From positions 1 to 5,302 of the forward strand of contig JAITHM010000125.1 of assembly GCA_031279965.1 (NCBI GenBank): 5,302 nt of DNA. The letters run 5' to 3'. Below are positions 1 to 5,239 of the stretch, piece after piece. Every line of letters begins with the position of its first letter. Position 1 is the stretch's first letter. The notes under the pieces were generated by a model. That model saw nothing but the letters and a program-made list of their open reading frames with translations. It did no database searches and had not been told where the DNA came from. The translations under genes were made by a program, and so were the position numbers. Source of the stretch: Spirochaetaceae bacterium. GTDB taxonomy: Bacteria; Spirochaetota; Spirochaetia; Treponematales; Breznakiellaceae.

Positions 1-240
1 TAAATCAGCCTGTTCATTTATAATGTCTTGAAGCCGCCTGCCGTTCACCAGTATCTGGCCATACGATAAGCCGTGCCCCATCCAGTTTAATATATCCCCC
101 GCGCTCGTGTCGTAGTTCGGAAGCTCTACCTTCGTTTTCGGGTCAACCGTCCCGCCGTCCGCATACGTTATTGAAAAATCATAAAGAAATGTCTCAAAAT
201 TGCCGTAGTAGGAAGGCAGATTTACTGCGATTGCGGAGTA
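1..240 (-). pseudogene. Partial unrecognised protein, N-terminus missing, C-terminus beyond the left edge
   Basis: I do not recognise this protein. Read on the minus strand, the frame is open from the left edge to a stop at 298-300, and from about 230 downward it gives a balanced, protein-like sequence with stretches such as LPSYYGNFETFLYDFSITY, LPNYDTSAGDILNWMGHGL and YGQILVNGRRLQDI. It has no signal peptide, membrane segment or motif that I can assign. No ATG, GTG or TTG lies in frame before the internal ATG at 79-81, which is too deep to be a likely start. The 5' end therefore seems cut off, and the frame runs straight into the ribosome-binding site and signal peptide of the oppositely oriented lptA. 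The true edge of the coding sequence is uncertain (somewhere about 200-240). It may be a gene broken by a rearrangement or one side of a chimeric assembly join. The coding call rests only on composition and the lack of stops. Confidence 0.45.
235..238 (+). promoter_or_regulatory. Ribosome-binding site of lptA
   Basis: GGAG lies six bases before the GTG at 245. It supports the GTG as start: the frame is closed upstream by a TAG at 209-211 and has no ATG between there and the mature protein. The residues after this GTG form a complete signal peptide. Confidence 0.6.
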
Positions 241-244
241 TACA

Positions 245-856
245 GTGCGCAGGTGTGCATATTTTACAGCGATAATTTTCTCACTTGCGGCCCCGCTTTA
301 TGCGGATAATTTTTCATTCAAAGCGGATAGAATGACCGGCGGGCGTGCATCAGGAAAGGAAACGACGGTACTAGTAGGCAATGCCGAAGTAACCTCAGAC
401 AACCTTTTTATAAAAGCAGACCGTATTGAAATTTCGGGAAAAGACAATCAATTTGTAGAGTGCTCCGGGGTGGTTACCGGAAAAGATGATGAAAAACAGA
501 TTTATTTTAAAACTGACCGGATGATTTACGATCGTAAAACAAAAATCCTTGTAATGGAAGGCAACTCTTCGCTGGAAGATAAAAAAAATGAAGTAGTTGC
601 GCGAGGCAGGCATATTGAATATGATGACAATACTGAAATAGCTATTTTTCAAATTTCCGTACGGATGTTTAAAGACAATATTGTGTGCCGATCGGAATAT
701 GCCTTGTACCGTCGGGAAGAAAAATTGCTTGATTTATCGGGATTTCCTGTAGTTTACAAGAAAGACGACGAATTCCGGGCTGACCGCATCAGTGTAGACT
801 TGGATACAGACGATGTAATTATGGAGGGTACGGTTACCGGGGCAATTAAGGAATAA
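245..856 (+). CDS. lptA: LptA/OstA-like periplasmic lipid-transport protein
   Basis: LptA-family proteins are periplasmic beta-jellyroll units that bridge the inner-membrane LptBFG-C complex and LptD and carry LPS or a similar glycolipid outward. The 203-residue product starts at a GTG with a GGAG site. A signal peptide is visible: MRR, then a hydrophobic stretch to about residue 19 and an LYA cleavage site before D21. The mature part is of the family's usual size (E. coli LptA is 185 residues). It shows an ADR-type element recurring about every 30 residues: ADR 27-29, ADR 58-60, TDR 90-92, GRHIEYD 121-127, SEYALYR 150-156 and ADR 179-181. This fits successive turns of the jellyroll. The GNAEV and EGNSSL turns also match OstA repeats. 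Placement 45 bp before lptB supports the call. The usual preceding lptC is not seen. The substrate is uncertain, because some treponemes lack LPS. I am confident of the family and less so of the exact role. Confidence 0.85.
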   Translation: MRRCAYFTAIIFSLAAPLYADNFSFKADRMTGGRASGKETTVLVGNAEVTSDNLFIKADRIEISGKDNQFVECSGVVTGKDDEKQIYFKTDRMIYDRKTKILVMEGNSSLEDKKNEVVARGRHIEYDDNTEIAIFQISVRMFKDNIVCRSEYALYRREEKLLDLSGFPVVYKKDDEFRADRISVDLDTDDVIMEGTVTGAIKE

Positions 857-890
857 TGCCGTGCGCCAGTGCGGGATATTCTGATTTTTT

Positions 891-894
891 AGGA
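891..894 (+). promoter_or_regulatory. Ribosome-binding site of lptB
   Basis: AGGA lies seven bases before the ATG at 902 and supports starting the protein with the long extension. No comparable site was seen before the GTG codons near 1785, just ahead of the ATPase domain, so a short LptB made from an internal start is not supported by the sequence. Confidence 0.5.
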
Positions 895-901
895 ATGAAA
901 C

Positions 902-2521
902 ATGGGGTTGTTTGACAAATGTGATGCTGTACTGGAGCCTGAAGCGCCTGTTGATCGCATTGCCGGAACCACAACTAAAACAAAAACTCAAGGCGGGCTA
1001 TTTCGCAAGATTGAACACACTGTCGTTCTTGCCGAAGGCAGAACTCCGCCTAAAACGCTGCCGGAAAACGACGCTCCGCCTGCGGTGCGCACCCGTGCGA
1101 CAGTAAGCGCCGCTTTGCCGCATGCCGGTGTCGCAGAGCAAGCGTCTCGTGTGCATGAGCCGGTCTCATTAACGCCGGCTCATGCCGCACCCGTCCCCGC
1201 CCTGCATCTGCCGGAAAAAGCCCGGGCCACGCCGCCGCCCGTCAGGGTGAAACCTGCGCCGCCTGTTAAGCACGCTCCTCCGGCATCTGCTGCTGGAGCC
1301 GCCGCACTGCCGCCAGCTCCGGCCAAAACAGCGCCGTCGCGCCCACCCGCGGCGCCTGCAAAGCAAGCCCACAACCAGGTTCCACCGGTAAAGCCTTCCC
1401 GCAGAAAATCAGCTGCCGCACCGCCGGAAGAAACGTTCCTGGAAGAACTGCCGCTGGAGGAAGAGGCGAAGCCGGCTCCCACAACGGTGTCTGCCGGCAA
1501 AATTGCGGCGGCAGACACCGGACAGGCAGATGCTCTCGCAGCGGCACCAGTTGATAAAGCCGGCGGCGAAGCTCCTCAGCCCCAATTTTTTGTCGAACCG
1601 GCGATTCCGGCGAAGCAGCAGCGTGTTGAATTTACCGCCGGCGACAACCGGCATACTCCGGCACCTTCCGTTCCGGAATTTACCGACCGGCGTGACCGGC
1701 GCAAGCATGTCATTCCGCAGGGTATTGAAGATAAGCGCGGCGGCGGAACATTGAACACAGCGGACAGACGGCAAAGCCGCCGTGTGGTTGGTTCTGCGAA
1801 TACACTTACCGTAATAAATCTTCGCAAGAATTTTGGCCGCAAGGAGATTGTGCGCGGTGTTGGCTTTTCGATGATGGGCGGTGAAGTTGCCGGGCTGCTT
1901 GGCCCCAACGGCGCAGGTAAAACGACGATTTTTTATATGATAGTCGGGTTTTACCGGCCAACAACAGGCGATATTAAGCTGAACAATGAAAGTATTGTCA
2001 ACGGCCCGATGTACCGCCGGGCGCGTATGGGCATTGCCTATCTTCCGCAGGAAGCGTCAATATTCCGCAAACTAACCGTTGAGCAAAATATTTGGGCGAT
2101 TCTGGAAAGCCGTAAGGATATCGGCAAAAAAGAGAAAAAAGAAAAACTGGACAGGCTTATTGAAGATTTCAGCATAGGGCGCATTCGCAAACAGCTTGGA
2201 TATACACTTTCTGGCGGTGAGCGTCGGCGGACAGAAATTGCCCGCGCCTTGGCGATAGAGCCTAAATTCCTTCTTCTTGATGAACCTTTTGCCGGAATAG
2301 ACCCCATCGCTGTTTTCGAAATTAAACAAATTATCAAACGGCTTTCTCAGGAAGGCATAGGCATTCTTATTACTGATCATAATGTGCGTGATACACTGGA
2401 AATTACCACCGAAGCGTTTATCATCAATCAAGGGCTTATCGTTGCCCGCGGTGATAAAGACCGTATTCTGGAAAATCAAACGGTGCGCGATGTCTATCTT
2501 GGTTCTGAATTCAGGATGTAG
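902..2521 (+). CDS. lptB: LptB, LPS-export ABC ATPase with a long disordered N-terminal extension
   Basis: Residues 301-539 form a complete LptB, the cytoplasmic ATPase that drives LptFG to extract LPS or a related lipid from the inner membrane. The motifs visible are Walker A GPNGAGKT (334-341), the Q-loop in LPQEASIF (381-388), signature LSGGE followed by RRR (436-443), Walker B LLLDEP (457-462), D-loop GIDP (465-468) and switch H493 in TDHNVRDTL. The protein ends in VYLGSEFRM, close to the VYLGEDFRL of E. coli LptB. YRRARMGIAYLPQEAS is LptB-specific. E. coli LptB is 241 residues, so residues 1-300 are extra. Of residues 101-180, 41 are Pro or Ala. An acidic patch follows (EETFLEELPLEEE, 176-188), then a basic stretch with repeated DRR or RR (262-294). 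GLF-x-K occurs twice (2-6, 32-36). The extension is GC-rich but continuous in frame. It is likely cotranscribed with lptA, and its 3' end overlaps murE. The ATPase call is very secure; the role of the extension is unknown. Confidence 0.96.
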   Translation: MGLFDKCDAVLEPEAPVDRIAGTTTKTKTQGGLFRKIEHTVVLAEGRTPPKTLPENDAPPAVRTRATVSAALPHAGVAEQASRVHEPVSLTPAHAAPVPALHLPEKARATPPPVRVKPAPPVKHAPPASAAGAAALPPAPAKTAPSRPPAAPAKQAHNQVPPVKPSRRKSAAAPPEETFLEELPLEEEAKPAPTTVSAGKIAAADTGQADALAAAPVDKAGGEAPQPQFFVEPAIPAKQQRVEFTAGDNRHTPAPSVPEFTDRRDRRKHVIPQGIEDKRGGGTLNTADRRQSRRVVGSANTLTVINLRKNFGRKEIVRGVGFSMMGGEVAGLLGPNGAGKTTIFYMIVGFYRPTTGDIKLNNESIVNGPMYRRARMGIAYLPQEASIFRKLTVEQNIWAILESRKDIGKKEKKEKLDRLIEDFSIGRIRKQLGYTLSGGERRRTEIARALAIEPKFLLLDEPFAGIDPIAVFEIKQIIKRLSQEGIGILITDHNVRDTLEITTEAFIINQGLIVARGDKDRILENQTVRDVYLGSEFRM

Positions 2522-4106
2522 CTTCCTCTATATAAACGGCACGAAGCGCCTGTTCTGCTTCGGTAATTTCGTCATAGGGTATAGTCTGCCGGCCATTACG
2601 GGAATAAATAATCGAATTTTCATGCCCCTTTCCCAGGAGCAGCACAAGATCACCTGGTCTGGCAAGCGAGCATGCCTTGCGAACGGCTTCGGAACGTTCT
2701 GGAATAAGAAAGAGGCTTGAACCGCGGTTTTTGCCGGTGATTCCGGCGGCTATATCTTCCAGAATTGAAAGCGGGTCTTCACCGCGAGGATCTTCATCAC
2801 AGAGCACAATAATATCTGCCCAGCGCGATGCGATAGCGCCCTGTGCGGGACGTTTCTGCGTATCACGTTCACCGGCAGAACCGAACAGCGCGATGATACG
2901 CCCCCCCGTTGCATCAAGCCGCCGGCGCAACGGCGGAAAAATTGCCTCGAATGACGACGGCGTGTGGGCATAATCAACAAGTACCTCGAAGGGCTGTCCA
3001 CATTTTATAGCCGTCATCCTGCCGCGCACCGGACAGAGGCGCGAAACAAGCGGGCACAATGCGTGAACAGGCATGTTAAGCAGACGGGATACCACGATAA
3101 GCGCGGCAAGCACGTTCCCCGCGTTAAAAGCTCCGGGCAGCTCATCACGCACCAGAGTCTGCCCATCTGCACTAACGACCTTATAACTGTTTCCCTCTGC
3201 GCCGCCGGTAAGATTTTCGATGTAAAAATCAGCAGGATAATCAGTGTTGCTTCCCTGAGTGTTAAACGCGATAACAGGCTTTGTTGTCGCCGCAGTAAAA
3301 AAACGGGCGGAAGGGTCGGCAGCGTTGACTACGCCAAAGGCAGGAATATCTTTTGTGCTGCCGGCAATGATTTTAGTATGATTGACGGCATTGAGTGCGC
3401 GAAATAGATTCGCCTTGTCATCGCGGTAACATTCCCATGTGCCATGAAATTCAAGATGTTCGTGAGTAACGTTTGTCATCACACCAACATCAAATGCGAC
3501 GTTGGCAAGCCGTCCGGTACGCGGCGAAAGGCCGTGCGAACTTGATTCCAGCACGGCATATTCAAGGCCATTTTTGAGCATTTCAGCAAGCATCCGGTGA
3601 ATCTGGGAAGCTTCCGGCGTTGTTTGATGCTGAGGGTTGGGGTGTTCCGAGCCATCAACACTGAATTCAACAGTTGAAATAAAGCCGCATTTTTTTCCGG
3701 CAAGGCGCAGCAGTTGAAAAATAAGATATACGGTGGTGCTTTTGCCTTCGGTGCCGGTAACGCCAATCACGGCAAGATGGCGCGATGGTTCGCCGTAAAA
3801 TGCCGCGGCAATGGGCGACATGGCTGCCCGCGACGAGCGGACATGTAGATAAATCACGCCGGCACGAGTTTGGGGCAGCAGCGTTTCATGCACAATGACG
3901 CATGCACCGGCATCAATGGCGCTATCGATAAAACGGTGTCCGTCAGTATGCAACCCGTTCAGCGCGAAAAAAAGCGTCCGTTCTACCACCTCGCGTGAGT
4001 CGTAGACAAGTTTATCTACAAGCGGGTTTACCGTCCCTTTTTTTTCGATGAGCCCCGCACTTTGCGCAAGCTCCATTGTCCAAAAATCCTCAAAGCGCCG
4101 TTCCAT
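2511..4106 (-). CDS. murE: MurE, UDP-MurNAc-dipeptide:third-amino-acid ligase
   Basis: MurE is the cytoplasmic Mur ligase that uses ATP to add the third, diamino, residue to UDP-MurNAc-L-Ala-D-Glu in peptidoglycan synthesis. The 531 residues cover all three domains. The N-terminal uridine-binding domain has DSREV (36-40) and DGHRF (55-59). The central ATPase has P-loop GVTGTEGKST (115-124), TTPE (162-165), ESSSH (187-191), NVTHEHLEFHGTW (212-224) and the likely carbamylated lysine K231 in DKANLF. The C-terminal domain has GRM (362-364), VDYAHTP (377-383), GERDTQKRP (412-420), DEDPRGED (437-444) and GKGHE (492-496). The P-loop reads TEGKS where TNGKT is usual. The pocket motif is EDPR, not DNPR (DAP) or DNPA (Lys). 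Treponema pallidum peptidoglycan contains L-ornithine, so ornithine is a plausible but inferred substrate. ATG 4106 has no clear ribosome-binding site. Met11 (ATG at 4076), 25 residues before DSR as in E. coli, is an alternative start. Confidence 0.97.
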   Translation of the reverse strand: MERRFEDFWTMELAQSAGLIEKKGTVNPLVDKLVYDSREVVERTLFFALNGLHTDGHRFIDSAIDAGACVIVHETLLPQTRAGVIYLHVRSSRAAMSPIAAAFYGEPSRHLAVIGVTGTEGKSTTVYLIFQLLRLAGKKCGFISTVEFSVDGSEHPNPQHQTTPEASQIHRMLAEMLKNGLEYAVLESSSHGLSPRTGRLANVAFDVGVMTNVTHEHLEFHGTWECYRDDKANLFRALNAVNHTKIIAGSTKDIPAFGVVNAADPSARFFTAATTKPVIAFNTQGSNTDYPADFYIENLTGGAEGNSYKVVSADGQTLVRDELPGAFNAGNVLAALIVVSRLLNMPVHALCPLVSRLCPVRGRMTAIKCGQPFEVLVDYAHTPSSFEAIFPPLRRRLDATGGRIIALFGSAGERDTQKRPAQGAIASRWADIIVLCDEDPRGEDPLSILEDIAAGITGKNRGSSLFLIPERSEAVRKACSLARPGDLVLLLGKGHENSIIYSRNGRQTIPYDEITEAEQALRAVYIEEATS

Positions 4107-4200
4107 AATAGTTATTAAAACACGATGAAGCGTCGTACGGCAAGCGTATTCGGGTGCATCTGCCGGTATAATTGTTATTGGTTGTATCTGGTTTAATACC

Positions 4201-4217
4201 CCGCGGCTCTGCCGTGG
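4201..4217 (+). repeat. Short inverted repeat, 7-bp stem with 3-base loop
   Basis: CCGCGGC and GCCGTGG flank TCT. In a plus-strand transcript all seven pairs form, one of them G-U. In a minus-strand transcript the same position is an A-C mismatch. No T-run follows on either strand, so this is not a classical terminator. It lies in the leader region of murE. Confidence 0.5.
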
Positions 4218-4287
4218 CTGTAAAATTCAAAAATATTTGAAAGATTGGTGTTAAAGCAGATACACTAAAAAACTTCCTATCCAACGA

Positions 4288-4336
4288 CAGCCTCTTTCTG
4301 TTACAACAAAAAATATACCAAAGCAGAAGGAGGCTG
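4288..4336 (+). repeat. Inverted repeat, 13-bp arms with 23-base AT-rich loop
   Basis: CAGCCTCTTTCTG (4288-4300) and CAGAAGGAGGCTG (4324-4336) are complementary at 12 of 13 positions. The thirteenth pairs as G-U in a plus-strand RNA but is a C-A mismatch in a minus-strand RNA. The loop is AT-rich. It lies 27 bp past the end of the barrel-protein gene. On the minus strand a T6 run comes only about 15 bases after the stem, so it is at best an imperfect terminator for the lipoprotein/barrel-protein transcript. A protein-binding palindrome or a plus-strand RNA hairpin are alternatives. Confidence 0.6.
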
Positions 4337-4362
4337 ATACTCGCGGCAAGACCAGCGGTAGT

Positions 4363-5010
4363 TCATTCGTCTTTTTTATCGTCAAGCAAGCCTGAAAACA
4401 CCCGCGCGTTTGTTCCTAACATGATATATGGTTTTATTCCCACAAGATAATGTCCTGTTGTAACTTCTTCATGATACCCATCTTTTCGCGCCGTTCCGCC
4501 GCTGGTAAAAAAATCATATCCAATATTGATACCCGCGATAATATAGCTTTTTGTATCTTTGCTATTCAGTTTAAGGCCAATATCCCCCGCAATCCCTACA
4601 TTGATTCTATTTGTCGATAATTTTTCGTCTGGATTCTGTTTATAGGTCATATTTAATACCGATAAATGAGGCCCTATTGCCCATAAGAGCTCTATGTTCC
4701 TGCCCAGTTTATGCCTGAATGCCGCCGCGAGCGTTTGGTCATACATGAAAATCCCATCATAATCAGCTCTTCCGGCAACAAAAAAATTAAGCGTGGTAAG
4801 CGTAAGCAAGCCCACATTATATTTACTCTTAAAAAAAGTATATCCGCCAAAATTGATTCCTATCGCGCCAAGATATCCGTATTCTTTATCAAGAATGTTA
4901 TTAAAGCTCACCCCGATAGATCCGGTATAGTTTTCAGCGTAATCTTCCTGCGAAAAGGCGCTCAATGCGGTTAACCCAAACAACAACAACATACTACATT
5001 TCTTGAACAT
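4363..5010 (-). CDS. Exported small beta-barrel-like outer-membrane protein, unknown function
   Basis: I cannot assign a named family. From the ATG at 5010 the product is 215 residues. Its signal peptide has a KK basic start, a hydrophobic core MLLLFGLTALSAF and an AFS cleavage site after residue 20. The mature protein consists of alternating amphipathic, glycine- and aromatic-rich stretches, such as YGYLGAIGINFGGYTFF, INVGIAGDIGLKLN, SYIIAGINIGYDFF and LVGIKPYIMLG, separated by polar turns. This is the look of an outer-membrane beta barrel of roughly eight strands. It ends in a charged DDKKDE tail instead of a terminal aromatic residue, which is unusual for a BAM-inserted barrel. A second ATG at 5013 gives one more Met but leaves only three bases to the ribosome-binding site, so 5010 is preferred. 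The gene overlaps the end of the upstream lipoprotein gene by 17 bases, so the two are probably cotranscribed and translationally coupled. It differs from the envelope-biogenesis genes nearby in having no recognisable pathway role. Confidence 0.65.
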   Translation of the reverse strand: MFKKCSMLLLFGLTALSAFSQEDYAENYTGSIGVSFNNILDKEYGYLGAIGINFGGYTFFKSKYNVGLLTLTTLNFFVAGRADYDGIFMYDQTLAAAFRHKLGRNIELLWAIGPHLSVLNMTYKQNPDEKLSTNRINVGIAGDIGLKLNSKDTKSYIIAGINIGYDFFTSGGTARKDGYHEEVTTGHYLVGIKPYIMLGTNARVFSGLLDDKKDE

Positions 5011-5239
5011 CATTCGCTCCTTTTTTCAATACAAAAAAACCTTTGAAATTCTGGTTGTAAACATCGGTTGTATTAACAGTAAAATCGGTTTTGGGGATGA
5101 AATCTAACGTTTTAATCGTATTATTCCCCTTGAATATCCATGTTGTTCCGGCGAGCATATCAACATTTGTGCTCCTGTCGTCACAACCCGACACGATAAA
5201 GGCGTAAAGAAACGCCCTGGGAAGGAAAGTAGTTTTTAG
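4994..5239 (-). CDS. Short lipoprotein, start codon lost at the right edge
   Basis: I do not recognise a named family. The frame gives KTTFLPRAFLYAFIVSGC, a typical short lipoprotein signal with a spirochaete-style lipobox (V-S-G-C), and then a mature part of about 64 residues. That part is polar after the cysteine (DDRSTN) and continues with LAGTTWIFKGNNTIKTLDF and short strands up to KKGANDVQEM. The L-x-GT-x-W opening followed by a strand ending in DF resembles small lipocalin-like or META-like lipoprotein domains, but the domain would be short, so this is only a guess. No valid start lies near the expected place: before the Lys the frame enters a G13 run (read as poly-proline) that looks artefactual. 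A start at 5299 is open but gives an implausible Pro/Gly/Arg leader. The 3' end contains the ribosome-binding site and start of the barrel-protein gene. The protein is probably anchored in a membrane facing the periplasm, or on the cell surface. Confidence 0.6.
   Translation of the reverse strand, partial: LKTTFLPRAFLYAFIVSGCDDRSTNVDMLAGTTWIFKGNNTIKTLDFIPKTDFTVNTTDVYNQNFKGFFVLKKGANDVQEM
5017..5020 (-). promoter_or_regulatory. Ribosome-binding site of the barrel-protein gene, inside the lipoprotein gene
   Basis: GGAG on the minus strand lies three bases before the ATG at 5013 and six before the ATG at 5010. The better spacing favours the second Met as the start. Because the site sits in the last codons of the lipoprotein gene, ribosomes finishing that gene would reach the new start directly. 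Confidence 0.6.

Larger units (their letters stand above)
4107..4362. other. Intergenic region between the barrel-protein gene and murE
   Basis: I see no convincing gene here. A minus-strand frame of 64 codons (4090-4284) lacks a recognisable product and runs into murE in another frame. The region must hold whatever ends the transcript of the barrel-protein gene and whatever starts murE, since both are on the minus strand. I could not find a good -35/-10 pair for murE. A perfect TATAAT is present on the plus strand at 4167-4172, without a recognisable -35 box. Two inverted repeats, listed separately, lie downstream of it. Poly-T tracts directly after a stem, as in a classical terminator, are absent on both strands. 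Confidence 0.6.

Noticed and set aside
24..275. Plus-strand open frame reaching a stop at 273-275, which would be placed like the end of an lptC gene
   Set aside because: The translation is rich in Ser, Arg and Pro with no LptC-like beta pattern, and it looks like the shadow of the better minus-strand reading. The last 15 or so codons could in principle be a remnant of lptC beyond the suspected join, but nothing in them supports it.
857..901. Possible terminator between lptA and lptB: GC-rich bases followed by a T6 run at 885-890
   Set aside because: The best stem is only three base pairs (CGC/GCG), too weak for an intrinsic terminator. The 45-bp gap fits an operon.
1169..1908. Several long antisense open frames opposite the LptB extension
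   Set aside because: Their products are dominated by Gly, Ala, Arg, Ser and Cys, as expected from the complement of Pro/Ala codons in GC-rich DNA. None has a recognisable domain or a supporting ribosome-binding site.
2382..2720. Plus-strand open frame crossing the lptB-murE junction
   Set aside because: It overlaps two secure genes in other frames, has no recognisable motif, and its codons are explained by them.
2964..3407. Plus-strand open frame of 147 codons inside murE
   Set aside because: It is antisense to conserved MurE motifs and rich in Arg, Ser and Cys, so it is a shadow frame.
4090..4284. Minus-strand 64-codon frame in the intergenic region, starting MDRKFFSVSALTPIF with a hydrophobic start
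   Set aside because: The start looks slightly like a signal peptide, but the rest is unstructured. The frame covers the hairpin at 4201-4217 and runs into the murE start in another frame, and no good ribosome-binding site was found.
4711..4974. Plus-strand frame opposite the barrel-protein gene
   Set aside because: It is antisense to a coherent exported protein and shows no domain.
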